From JACKII01 sp041687435 (GTDB taxonomy: Bacteria > Pseudomonadota > Alphaproteobacteria > Bin95), in contig JAWLBX010000019.1 of assembly GCA_041687435.1 (NCBI GenBank), positions 3,532 through 67,531 of the forward strand: 64,000 nucleotides of DNA, given 5' to 3'. A program made the translations under genes and the position numbers. This document shows, piece by piece, positions 18,474 through 27,129 of this stretch (the first letter of the stretch is position 1; the number at the start of each line of letters is the position of its first letter). Below the pieces are notes generated by a model, which saw only the letters and a list, made by a program, of their open reading frames with translations, ran no database searches and was not told where the DNA came from.

Positions 18474-19878
18474 GATTTTCCGTAAGATCTTTGCGTTCAT
18501 CGGCCAAACCGGCCTCGGCCGGTCACGGGTAAGGCATGCCGGGATTGGCATATTGCTGATTGCACTGGCGAACATGGCCTTGGCGCCGGGGGCGACTGCT
18601 CAGTCCTTCATCCGCGATGCGGAAATTGAAGCTACCATCCGCGGCTGGGCAACGCCACTATTGCGTGCTGCGGGAATTCCGCCCGGTGACGTTCGCCTGC
18701 ATCTTGTGCAGAGTGATCAGCTCAATGCCTTTGTGGCAGGCGGAATGCGCATATTCATTTATACAGGCCTGCTGCAACGATCCGAATCGCCGGAACAAGT
18801 GATTGGTGTTCTGGCCCACGAAATCGGCCATATAGAAGGCGGCCATCTGGCCCGGACACGGGGTGAGTTGGAAAACGCCTCGGCGCAAGCGATCCTGTTT
18901 GCCGTATTGGGTGCCGCCGCTGCCGTTGCCACCGGCGATGGCCGGGTTGGCGCGGCGGTCAGCGCCTTCGGACAAACGACCGCGCTGAAAAACCTGCTCC
19001 AATACAGCCGCACGCAGGAATCAGCTGCGGATCAAGCAGCGGTACGCTTGCTGGACGCTACGCAGCAATCTGCGAATGGATTGACCGAGTTCCTGTCCGT
19101 GCTGGGCGACCAGGAATTGCTGCTGCCGGAACATCAGGACCCATATCTGCGCACGCACCCAATCTCTCAGGAGCGAATCCAGGCGCTACAGGATCATCTG
19201 TCGAAGTCGCCCTATTCCGACGCCAAACCCGGCCCCAGCCAACAGGAAGCGCACGCGCGAATGCGGGCGAAATTGGATGGATTTCTCTCGCCAATCGGGC
19301 AGGTGCTGCGCGACTATCCGGCCACCGACACCAGCACACCCGCGCTGATCGCCCGCGCCGTCGCCTATCACCGGCAGAACCGCTCGGACGATGCGGACCG
19401 GACGCTGGCCGTCTTGCTGGAGCGGCTGCCGAACGACCCGTATGTCAATGAACTTGCCGGTCAGGTCCGGTTCGAACGGGGCAACAATCCGGGCGCGCTG
19501 GAAGCATATGAGCGGGCCGTGAACCTGGCGCCGAACGAGCCTCTGATCGCCATTTCCTATGCCCAGGCGCTAGTCGTCGCGCCGGAACGGCAGAACCTCG
19601 AAAAGGCCGTAAAATTGCTGGAACGGGCGGTTGCACAGGAAACCGACGACGGCACGGCATGGCGGACCCTCGGCACCGCCTATGGCCGGCTGGAGCGGCT
19701 GGGCGATGCGGCGCTGGCATTGGCCGAGTCCGAGGTGCGCTTCGGGCGGCCCGACCTCGCGTTTCAACAGGCCAGCCGGGCGCAAACCCTGCTGACAAAG
19801 GGCTCACCGCGGTGGCTGCGGGCGGAGGATATCCGCCTGGCGGCGGAACGCGCCATGGAACGCCAGCGCCAGCGGTAA
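18472..19878 (+). CDS. M48 family metalloprotease with TPR repeats (BepA-like)
   Basis: A 468-residue exported protease. The zinc motif is HEIGH (H116-H120) and the third ligand Glu is in QESAADQAA. The signal sequence covers roughly residues 20-44 (ending GATAQ). The C-terminal half has tetratricopeptide-like repeats (ALEAYERAVNLAPNEPL, AVKLLERAVAQETDDGTAWRTLG). This architecture matches BepA, a periplasmic chaperone-protease for outer-membrane protein assembly. The start at 18472 has an AGGCGGA SD-like sequence upstream. An alternative GTG/ATG start 30 nt upstream is possible. Confidence 0.9.
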   Translation: MIFRKIFAFIGQTGLGRSRVRHAGIGILLIALANMALAPGATAQSFIRDAEIEATIRGWATPLLRAAGIPPGDVRLHLVQSDQLNAFVAGGMRIFIYTGLLQRSESPEQVIGVLAHEIGHIEGGHLARTRGELENASAQAILFAVLGAAAAVATGDGRVGAAVSAFGQTTALKNLLQYSRTQESAADQAAVRLLDATQQSANGLTEFLSVLGDQELLLPEHQDPYLRTHPISQERIQALQDHLSKSPYSDAKPGPSQQEAHARMRAKLDGFLSPIGQVLRDYPATDTSTPALIARAVAYHRQNRSDDADRTLAVLLERLPNDPYVNELAGQVRFERGNNPGALEAYERAVNLAPNEPLIAISYAQALVVAPERQNLEKAVKLLERAVAQETDDGTAWRTLGTAYGRLERLGDAALALAESEVRFGRPDLAFQQASRAQTLLTKGSPRWLRAEDIRLAAERAMERQRQR

Positions 19879-20004
19879 TGCGGCCAGCCTGACACTCTCC
19901 CCCGCGCATAAAATGCCTGTGATCTGCTGCGATTGCGGTTGCACAGTGCCGGCAAGCTGTCCAAGTTGCCCGCGACCACTCCTGATTCAAAAAAGGAAGC
20001 CGTA

Positions 20005-20751
20005 ATGCGCGCCTGGCTCGCCAAATTGTTCTCTGTTGCTGCAATCACACTGCTCGCCGCCACCACCCTGACCGCGCCGCTGAAAGCGCACGCGGCAGAT
20101 GAGGCGGAGATTGAGGCAGTCGTCCGCAAGCTGCTGACGGAGAAGCCTGACATCGTCATCGACGCCATCCGCGCCTACCAGGCCCGCGAGGAAGCGGCCA
20201 AGGAAAGCCAGCAGCGCGAGCAGGTCGCCACCCAAAAGGATGCGCTTCAGGGCAACCCCGGCGATCCGGTCATCGGCAACCCGAACGCGGCAATCACCGT
20301 GGTGGAATTTTTCGATTATCGCTGTGGTTACTGCAAACGCTCGCTGGATACCGTTCTCAGCCTGGTGGACCGCAACCCGGATGTGCGCGTCGTCTTCAAG
20401 GAATTCCCGATCCTGGGCGAGGAATCGACGGTTGCGGCCCGTGCATCGCTCGCCATGCAGAAGGTCGCGCCGCAACATTACCGCGCCTATCATGAAAAGG
20501 TGATGACGCACCGCGGCGCCATCAACCAGGCAGCGCTTCTGAAGCTGGCGGAGGAAGTGGGTGGTGATGCCGCCGCCGTCGAAAACGCCATGAAGGACCC
20601 CAGCATCGACGAAATCATTCGCGCCAATTACGAATTGGCGGAAGCGCTGGGCATCCGCGGAACACCCGCCTTCGTTGTCGGTGAGAAGGTGGTTCCGGGT
20701 GCTATTGGCCTGCCGACACTGGAAGAACTGGTCGCCAAAGAGCGCGGCTGA
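20005..20751 (+). CDS. DsbA family thiol:disulfide protein
   Basis: A 248-residue periplasmic thioredoxin-fold protein. The signal peptide ends near AHAAD (about residue 31), then a helical N-terminal extension (about 32-85), then the DsbA domain with the redox motif C107-G-Y-C110 and the cis-Pro loop RGTPAFVVG. This resembles the Com1/BdbD-like branch. SD AAAGGAAG lies 7 nt before the ATG at 20005. A strong terminator follows, so the gene ends its own transcript. It is downstream of the M48 protease gene; both act in envelope quality control. Confidence 0.92.
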   Translation: MRAWLAKLFSVAAITLLAATTLTAPLKAHAADEAEIEAVVRKLLTEKPDIVIDAIRAYQAREEAAKESQQREQVATQKDALQGNPGDPVIGNPNAAITVVEFFDYRCGYCKRSLDTVLSLVDRNPDVRVVFKEFPILGEESTVAARASLAMQKVAPQHYRAYHEKVMTHRGAINQAALLKLAEEVGGDAAAVENAMKDPSIDEIIRANYELAEALGIRGTPAFVVGEKVVPGAIGLPTLEELVAKERG

Positions 20752-20790
20752 CACGGGGGCACCAACACCCAACCGGCTTCTACAAATGCA

Positions 20791-20825
20791 ACCGCGGCCC
20801 GCCCCATAGGCAGGCCGCGGTTTTT
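20791..20825 (+). terminator. Rho-independent terminator after dsbA-like gene
   Basis: ACCGCGGCC (20791-20799) pairs perfectly with GGCCGCGGT (20813-20821) and is followed by TTTTT to 20825. Confidence 0.9.
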
Positions 20826-20873
20826 CTTGCATGCTGATGCTTCGGACCATCCGCCAAGGCAGCAAGCAACGGC

Positions 20874-22490
20874 ATGCGAAACAGCACAGAGACCTTCGAT
20901 TTCATCGTAACTGGTGCCGGCTCTGCCGGTTGCGCGGTGGCGGCCCGGCTTAGTGAATCCGGCCGCTATACCGTCCTGCTGTTGGAAGCCGGGCCGCCGG
21001 ATACCAACCGCTGGATTCACATTCCCATTGGCGCGGCCAAGGTGTTCGTTGATGCCAGCGTCAACTGGCGGTTCGAAACCGAGCCCGTCGAAAGCCTGAA
21101 CGGGCGGACGCTCTACCAGCCGCGCGGTAAGGTGCTGGGCGGCACCAGCTCAATAAACGGCACGGTCTATATGCGCGGCACGCCCGCCGATTATGACCAA
21201 TGGCGGCAGATGGGTTGCACCGGCTGGGATTGGGATTCCGTACTGCCCTATTTCAAGAAGGCCGAGAACCAGGAACGCGGCGAAAGCGACCTGCACGGCA
21301 CCGGCGGGCCATTGCGTGTTTCCGACATCCCGGCAGAGTTCGAATTGCCGGCGGCCGTGATCGAAGCCGCGGTGCAAGCGGGTATCCCCCGCAATCCGGA
21401 TTTCAACGGACCGACGCAAGAAGGCACCGGTTACTACCAATTCACCGCGTCCAAAACAAAACGCTGGAGTTCCGCACGCAGCTATCTGGAACCAGCCAAG
21501 AGCCGCACCAATCTTAAGGTCGAGACCAACGCCCACGCCACCCGCATTCTGGTTGAGGATGGCCGCGCCATCGGAGTTGCCTTCCGCCAGAATGGCCAGG
21601 AGCGTATGGCCCATGCCCGGTGCGAGATTGTGGTTTCCGGCGGCGCATTCGGCTCGCCGCACCTGCTGCAACTTTCCGGCATCGGGCCGGGCGCGCTGTT
21701 GCAGGCACACGGCATTCCGGTGGTGCGTGACCTGGCTGGCGTAGGTGACAACCTGCAGGACCATTTCAACACCTACATCCCCTTCCGCTGCGCCAAACCC
21801 GTCACCGCTAACGACCTAGCCAACAGCCTGTGGCGGCGGATGGCGGCGGGGGCAGAATACTTCCTGCTGGGCAAGGGCATGATGGCCAATACCGGCGTTC
21901 ATGCCGGCGCCTTTGTCCGCAGCGACTCGGCCCTGGAACGCCCGGACCTGCAGATCAACTTTCTGCCCTGGGGCACCAAGGCCCGCACGGCAAAGGGGGT
22001 CGAGGTCTATCCGTTTTCCTGCTTCAGCCTGAGCCCGGTCCATTTGCGGCCGGAAGGGCGCGGGCAGGTGCAGGTGAACTCCGCCGATCCCCTCTCCCCG
22101 CCAGCGATCCGCTACGAATTCCTTAAGACAGAGTACGACCGCAGGGCGATCCTGCACGGTTTCCGGCTTTGCCGCGAAATCGCCCGGCAGCCGGCGCTGG
22201 CGGATTTCACAATGGAGGAAGTGGTACCCGGCGCCCATGTCAGCGATGACGAGGGCCTGCTGGAAGACATCCGCAACCGGGCGATAGCGAACTACCACCC
22301 GGTCGGCTCCTGCCGCATGGGCACCGGCACCGATGCCGTCGTCGATCCGCGGCTGCGGGTGCATGGTGTAAATCGATTGCGGGTCGCCGACGCCTCCATC
22401 ATGCCGATGATCGTCGCCGGCAATACGAATGCGCCTTCAATCATGATTGGCGAGAAGTGTGCCGCGATGATGCTGGAAGATGCTGCCTGA
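20874..22490 (+). CDS. GMC family FAD-dependent oxidoreductase (choline dehydrogenase-like)
   Basis: A 538-residue glucose-methanol-choline oxidoreductase. The FAD-binding motif is FIVTGAGSAGCAVAARLSE near the N-terminus. PRGKVLGGTSSINGTVYMRG and the GMC signature GAFGSPHLLQLSGIGP are both present, as is the catalytic His-containing NYHPVGSCRMG near the C-terminus. Such enzymes oxidise primary alcohols; the substrate is not clear. It has its own transcription start region after the preceding terminator, and it converges on the small SPOR-like gene with a 9-nt gap. Confidence 0.92.
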   Translation: MRNSTETFDFIVTGAGSAGCAVAARLSESGRYTVLLLEAGPPDTNRWIHIPIGAAKVFVDASVNWRFETEPVESLNGRTLYQPRGKVLGGTSSINGTVYMRGTPADYDQWRQMGCTGWDWDSVLPYFKKAENQERGESDLHGTGGPLRVSDIPAEFELPAAVIEAAVQAGIPRNPDFNGPTQEGTGYYQFTASKTKRWSSARSYLEPAKSRTNLKVETNAHATRILVEDGRAIGVAFRQNGQERMAHARCEIVVSGGAFGSPHLLQLSGIGPGALLQAHGIPVVRDLAGVGDNLQDHFNTYIPFRCAKPVTANDLANSLWRRMAAGAEYFLLGKGMMANTGVHAGAFVRSDSALERPDLQINFLPWGTKARTAKGVEVYPFSCFSLSPVHLRPEGRGQVQVNSADPLSPPAIRYEFLKTEYDRRAILHGFRLCREIARQPALADFTMEEVVPGAHVSDDEGLLEDIRNRAIANYHPVGSCRMGTGTDAVVDPRLRVHGVNRLRVADASIMPMIVAGNTNAPSIMIGEKCAAMMLEDAA

Positions 22491-22499
22491 CGCGACGCC

Positions 22500-22811
22500 T
22501 CAGCAGGGATAGGCGACGGCGAAGAAATAACGTGGCAGCGCACTCCCGGCGGCTCTATCCGCGCTGATCACAGCACTGGCATGGTAGCCGGCGCGTGCCG
22601 CGTTTTCCCGTGCAGAACCGGCATCCGCTTCGCTGCGGAACGGGCCAACCTGCTGCCGGCATTGGCCGGGCGCCTCCGTCACCGCCGGTTGCAGCAGTGG
22701 CGAGGGGCCACTGATCTTCACAGATTCTGCCGTCTGTGCCGGGGATGCCCATACGGCGGCGCCAACGGTCAGCAAAATCATTGCGAAACCAGCCAAATCT
22801 GTGCGCTTCAT
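22500..22811 (-). CDS. Small exported SPOR-like protein
   Basis: A 103-residue protein with a signal peptide (FAMILLTVGAAVWASPAQTA). Its C-terminal half contains CRQQVGPFRSEADAGSA and a following amphipathic stretch like a SPOR repeat, which binds denuded peptidoglycan in the periplasm. The ATG at 22811 (MKRTDLAGF) places the signal peptide correctly. It is convergent with the GMC gene and divergent from the dehydrogenase gene. The function is inferred only from the weak SPOR pattern. Confidence 0.6.
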   Translation of the reverse strand: MKRTDLAGFAMILLTVGAAVWASPAQTAESVKISGPSPLLQPAVTEAPGQCRQQVGPFRSEADAGSARENAARAGYHASAVISADRAAGSALPRYFFAVAYPC

Positions 22812-22833
22812 GATCCGCCTCCAATCAACCAAT

Positions 22834-22856
22834 GGCCCGTTTGCTCAACGGGTTTT
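22834..22856 (+). terminator. Hairpin with T run, plus-strand orientation
   Basis: CCCGTT (22836-22841) pairs with AACGGG (22847-22852), extendable by two G-T pairs, and is followed by TTTT. It is oriented to stop plus-strand transcripts, although it lies upstream of the minus-strand SPOR-like gene. It could end the GMC transcript after it crosses that gene in antisense. Confidence 0.5.
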
Positions 22857-23040
22857 CAGTGGCAGATTGCCATGAAACTGCTTGAGCCGAAGTGACGGAG
22901 ATTACAAAGCCGTTGTCTCAAACACGCGTGAGAATTGACCGAACGTCGCCGAGGAATCTCCCCTGCCACCTTGCCGCCGCCGCCCATGACAGGCATAGCT
23001 GGCTGGCGACCTACCACCGGCTAGAAACAGGAGACAGCCA

Positions 23041-23931
23041 ATGCGCCTCGACACTATCGGCGTGATGAGTCCGGGCGACATGGGCCATGGCATTGGCCGG
23101 GCGCTGCGCGAAAGCGGGCGGCGCGTGCTCACCAACCTGACCGGCCGCAGCGACCGCTCCCGCGCGCTGGCGGCCGAAGCGGGGCTGGAAGATGCGGGCA
23201 GCCTGGGCGCGATCATGGCGGAAGCCGATCTGGTCCTGTCTATCCTGCCGCCTGCTGCCGCCACCGCCTTTGCCGAGGAGGCCGCCCGCGCCATGCATGA
23301 AGCGGGCCGGGCGCCGGCCTTTGCCGACCTGAACGCGATTTCCCCGACGACCTCCGCCAGAATTGGAGAGATTATTGCAGGCGCCGGTGCGCCTTATATT
23401 GACGGCAGCATCATCGGCCTGACGCCAGGCAAGGCCGCGCCGCCACGAGTCTATGTCGCCGGACCGGATGCCGCCGTGCTCGAATCATTGACGACTCCGA
23501 CGATGATCTGGCGTTTCGCCGGTCCGGAGCCTGGACAGGCTTCGACGCTAAAAATGCTTTATGCCGGCCTCAACAAGGGCACGTGGGCGCTCCAATGCAC
23601 CATGGCGGTCGCGGCAGAGCGGTATGGTCTGTTCGATGCCTTCATGGGCGAGGTGGCGGGCAGCAACCCAAACCGGGCGAAGGATATGGAGGCCTGGGTC
23701 GGCTTTCTGGCAGCGGACGCGGAACGGTGGCATCCCGAAATGGCTGAAATCGCGGACACTTTGGCGGCCATCGGGGCGCCGGAGGGTTTCCACCGCGGCG
23801 CCGAAGAGTTGTTCCGGTTCCTGGCAACCACACCATTGGCCAGCGAAACCCGCCAGACCTGGGACCGCGCGCGCCCCATGGCGGACTCCGTCCGCATCTT
23901 TGCCGAAGCGCTCGCGAAGCGGACAAGCTGA
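23041..23931 (+). CDS. NAD(P)-binding 6-phosphogluconate/3-hydroxyisobutyrate dehydrogenase-like protein (DUF1932)
   Basis: A 296-residue beta-hydroxyacid dehydrogenase relative. The Rossmann start is IGVMSPGDMGHGIGRALRESG, with LVLSILPPAAATAFAE and DLNAISPTTSARI following, and the C-terminal half is all-helical with the KMLYAGLNKG segment in the usual catalytic-Lys helix. The substrate is unknown. A good SD (AGGAGACAG) precedes the ATG. A separate MaoC-like gene follows after 78 nt. Confidence 0.85.
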   Translation: MRLDTIGVMSPGDMGHGIGRALRESGRRVLTNLTGRSDRSRALAAEAGLEDAGSLGAIMAEADLVLSILPPAAATAFAEEAARAMHEAGRAPAFADLNAISPTTSARIGEIIAGAGAPYIDGSIIGLTPGKAAPPRVYVAGPDAAVLESLTTPTMIWRFAGPEPGQASTLKMLYAGLNKGTWALQCTMAVAAERYGLFDAFMGEVAGSNPNRAKDMEAWVGFLAADAERWHPEMAEIADTLAAIGAPEGFHRGAEELFRFLATTPLASETRQTWDRARPMADSVRIFAEALAKRTS

Positions 23932-24009
23932 CACCGTGGCGCTTGCCATCCGTGAAACATTGAGGCAAGTCTGCACGATCTGCTATATTGCCCCAGGGAC
24001 GTACACAAC

Positions 24010-24462
24010 ATGTTGGAAGTAGAAACACCGCAAGACCTGCTAGGCTATGTCGGCCAGGAACTGGGTGTCAGTGACTGGATTTTGATCGACCAGGAACGAA
24101 TCAATCAGTTCGCGGATGCCACAAACGATCACCAGTGGATCCACCTGGATGGGGAACGGGCCGCCAGGGAACTGCCGACCAAATCAACCATTGCCCATGG
24201 CTTTCTGACCATCTCGCTGACCGCTGGCCTGCCAACGTTCAAGATCAAGAATACGTCCAATATGATCAATTATGGCATCAACCGCCTGCGCTTCACCAAC
24301 ATGGTGCCGGTGGATAGCCGGGTGCGCCTGCGCACCAAACTGGTCGCAGCGGACGAAATGCGTGGCGATGGCGTGCGCCTGACTTGTGAACAGACCATGG
24401 AAATCGAAGGGCATAGCCGCCCGGCGCTGGTCGCCGAAACGCTAGTTATCGCCTACGCCTGA
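24010..24462 (+). CDS. MaoC family dehydratase
   Basis: A 150-residue hotdog-fold hydratase. The hydratase-2 motif is visible as ATNDHQWIHLD (D40 and H45) followed by TIAHGFLTISL. Such proteins hydrate trans-2-enoyl-CoA to (R)-3-hydroxyacyl-CoA. Length is normal for a single-domain NodN/MaoC-like enzyme. It overlaps the 3' end of the minus-strand membrane protein gene by 10 nt in convergent orientation. Confidence 0.9.
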   Translation: MLEVETPQDLLGYVGQELGVSDWILIDQERINQFADATNDHQWIHLDGERAARELPTKSTIAHGFLTISLTAGLPTFKIKNTSNMINYGINRLRFTNMVPVDSRVRLRTKLVAADEMRGDGVRLTCEQTMEIEGHSRPALVAETLVIAYA

Positions 24463-24968
24463 CCGGCATAAAGCCGGTCGATCACCGCGCGCCAGACCCG
24501 TTTGCGCGCGGTGGCGGACCGAACGAGAGCGGCGCGACGGCGGATCCCGTACATATGCAGGCCATGCGCCAGCATCAGGCCAATGCCACCCAGCAGCAAC
24601 ACCTGAGCCAGTGCTTGCCCGTCGCCGCGCCCGCCCCAGTTCAACGCAGCGGTCGTTCCCAGCGCGACGCAAAACCCAAATACCAGCCAGCCGCGCAGGC
24701 GGTGCTGGCGCACAATTTTGCCTTCGGCACGGGCCAATTCCTGCAACGCAGATTCCCGAATGGCGGCCTCATCAACGCCGCGCTCCAGCAGGGCCAGAAC
24801 CTTTTTTTGTGTGTTGGCGCCCAAGCGTTCGCCGCTGTCGGCGCGGCGGGGCGCAGTGACCCAGTCTTCACTATAGGCAGCGATCCGTTCGTGTTCGTTG
24901 GCGGCTGCCAAATCGTCGGGGGAGCGGAGGTCGTGTAGCGGCCCGCTTTCCGTATGCGCACCTGCCAT
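24453..24968 (-). CDS. Hypothetical membrane protein
   Basis: A 171-residue protein I do not recognise. Residues 1-95 are soluble and charged, and two hydrophobic segments follow (WLVFGFCVALGTTAAL and ALAQVLLLGGIGLMLAHGL), ending in an Arg-rich cytoplasmic tail. It lies 26 nt downstream of rpsD on the same strand and may be cotranscribed with it. Confidence 0.65.
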   Translation of the reverse strand: MAGAHTESGPLHDLRSPDDLAAANEHERIAAYSEDWVTAPRRADSGERLGANTQKKVLALLERGVDEAAIRESALQELARAEGKIVRQHRLRGWLVFGFCVALGTTAALNWGGRGDGQALAQVLLLGGIGLMLAHGLHMYGIRRRAALVRSATARKRVWRAVIDRLYAGQA

Positions 24969-24994
24969 TGCGGCCTCCCGCTCCCAATCGACGG

Positions 24995-25609
24995 TTAACG
25001 CGAGTAGAACTCGATCACGAGGTTCGGCTGCATCTGAACAGGATAGGGCACGTCCGCCAGCTTTGGCGCGCGAACATAAGTGCCCTTCATGTCATTGTGA
25101 TCGACGTCGAGGTAGTCGGGAACATCACGCTCCCCGGACTCGATGGCTTCCAGAACCAGCGCCATGTTGCGGCTCTTGTCGCGCAAGGCCACCACGTCGC
25201 CATCCTTCACCTGATAGGACGGAATGTTAACGCGCTTGCCGTTGACGGTGACGTGGCCATGGTTGACGAACTGGCGGGCAGCGAAAACGGTCGGCACAAA
25301 TTTCATGCGGTAGACGACGGCGTCCAATCGGCGCTCCAGCAGGCCGATCAGGTTTTCCGAAGTATCGCCGCGGCGGCGCACCGCTTCGGCATACAGGCGG
25401 CGGAACTGCTTTTCCGTGATGTTGCCGTAATAGCCTTTAAGCTGTTGCTTCGCGCGCAACTGGGTGCCGAAATCGGTTGGCTTCTTCCGGCGCATGCCGT
25501 GCTGGCCGGGGCCGCTTTCGCGCTTGTTGATCGGGCTTTTCGGGCGGCCCCAAAGGTTGACGCCGAGACGACGGTCAATCTTGTGCTTCGCCTGGATGCG
25601 TTTTGACAT
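24995..25609 (-). CDS. rpsD: 30S ribosomal protein S4
   Basis: A 204-residue primary 16S rRNA-binding protein of the small subunit. Start MSKRIQAKHKIDRRLG, then GRPKSPINKRESGPGQHG, and the S4 RNA-binding domain RRLDAVVYRMKF..ARQFVNHGHVTVNG are diagnostic. The ATG at 25609 gives the conserved N-terminus. It is isolated from the main ribosomal operons here, as in many alphaproteobacteria. Confidence 0.98.
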   Translation of the reverse strand: MSKRIQAKHKIDRRLGVNLWGRPKSPINKRESGPGQHGMRRKKPTDFGTQLRAKQQLKGYYGNITEKQFRRLYAEAVRRRGDTSENLIGLLERRLDAVVYRMKFVPTVFAARQFVNHGHVTVNGKRVNIPSYQVKDGDVVALRDKSRNMALVLEAIESGERDVPDYLDVDHNDMKGTYVRAPKLADVPYPVQMQPNLVIEFYSR

Positions 25610-25900
25610 GGATATGATCCTTTTGCAGGATGATGTTTGTTGTCCTGATAGTCTTGACCGCACCGCCGGGGCGGCAGGTCAAGCGAGATGGAACGACGAT
25701 TGCGGACCACCTGCATTTTCAGAAAGCGAAGGTGCGCTTATAGTGGATGCGAACACCGCTTGTCAAACGCCGAAACAATGCTGGAACCTGGCCAGATGCA
25801 GGGCATCCCAATCGCTCTATGGCGCCACCGCCTCGCAATGACGGCCCGCATTGCGTTATAAGAGCATTCACCATAACCATAAAAGACCAGAGGAACCCCC

Positions 25901-26926
25901 ATGGAATTCGGTACTTTTCTGCTCCTGCAATCCCCAAGCGCCCGCCCATCTGCGGAAATTTTCGGCCGCGGGGTCGAAATTGCACAGACCGCGGATGAAC
26001 TGGGCTTCGACAGTATTTGGTGCGCGGAACACCACTTCTCCACCTATGGCTATCTTTCACGCCCGCTCATGATGGCAAACCACATTGCCAGCAAAACCAA
26101 ACGCATCCGCGTTGGCTCGGCCGTGGTGGTGTTGCCCTTGCACCACCCATTGATCGTAGCGGAGGAAATCGCCACCGCCGACATTCTGTCCGGCGGGCGA
26201 CTGGATGTCGGGCTTGGCCGCGGCTACCAGCCCTATGAGTTCCAGCGGCTCGGCCACGACCTGAAGGAAAGCCGCGCCCGGTTCGAGGAAGCGGTCGATA
26301 TCCTGATGCTGGCCTTCAAGGGCAAGCCGTTCCGCTATGATGGCGAGTTCTATAATTTCGGCGAGACCACCGTGCTGCCGACGCCGATCCAGGACCCGCA
26401 CCCGCCGATTTTCGTTGTCGGCCAGAGCATCGAGTCGATCGAGGCGACCGTAAGGCGCGGTTTCAACGTCGTCTCCGGCGGGTTCGGGGTGCCGATCCAG
26501 CGGCTGCGCGAATTCCGCAAGGGCTTCGACGATATGGACGTGGACCCGGCGATCAAGTCCAAGGTGCGGATTTCGACCCAGCGCCCCGTCTATGTCACCA
26601 ACGACGAATCCGAACTTCCGGCCATCGTCGAACAGGCTCGCTGGAACATGCGCGTAACCCTTAGCCTGCGCGCCGGGCTGGAGCGGGTTGAGAATGGCAA
26701 GGCCATAGCCGTGCCAATGGAGAAGGAGCCGACAGAGCAGGAATTGCTCGACAATTACTTTATCATGGGCACGCCCAAGCGCTGCATCGAGCAGTTGCAT
26801 GCGCTGAACGAGGCCATGAACCTGACCCATTTCAACGCCAGCTTCTGGTTTGGCGACCTGCCGCGGGAAAAGGTGCTGAATTCCATGCGCCTGTTCGCCG
26901 AGGACGTAATGCCGGCGTTCCGGTAG
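25901..26926 (+). CDS. LLM class flavin-dependent oxidoreductase
   Basis: A 341-residue luciferase-like monooxygenase of the bacterial luciferase superfamily. It has MEFGTFLLLQSPSARPSAEIF, ELGFDSIWCAEHHFSTYGYL, and VGLGRGYQPYEFQRLG, which belong to the flavin-binding barrel. Such enzymes use reduced FMN and oxygen on small organic substrates. SD GAGGAACCCCC precedes the ATG. It begins a stretch of flavin- and CoA-linked catabolic genes. Confidence 0.9.
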   Translation: MEFGTFLLLQSPSARPSAEIFGRGVEIAQTADELGFDSIWCAEHHFSTYGYLSRPLMMANHIASKTKRIRVGSAVVVLPLHHPLIVAEEIATADILSGGRLDVGLGRGYQPYEFQRLGHDLKESRARFEEAVDILMLAFKGKPFRYDGEFYNFGETTVLPTPIQDPHPPIFVVGQSIESIEATVRRGFNVVSGGFGVPIQRLREFRKGFDDMDVDPAIKSKVRISTQRPVYVTNDESELPAIVEQARWNMRVTLSLRAGLERVENGKAIAVPMEKEPTEQELLDNYFIMGTPKRCIEQLHALNEAMNLTHFNASFWFGDLPREKVLNSMRLFAEDVMPAFR

Positions 26927-27129
26927 GCCGGCGCCATCCGCTCAAATGGCACGAGCCTCGCCGGCTCCTCACCACCGCGCCGAACAGTTCCCGGATGGCG
27001 CTGAGCGCCAGCCCAAAGCCAAGCTTGGTCTCGCCCGCGGCTCCTCCCGGGAGTGAAAAGCGGTGCCTGCGGTTTGCGCGTCGGCTATGCTTGCGCCATT
27101 GCCTCTCACCTTTCATTAGATCGGTTCCC

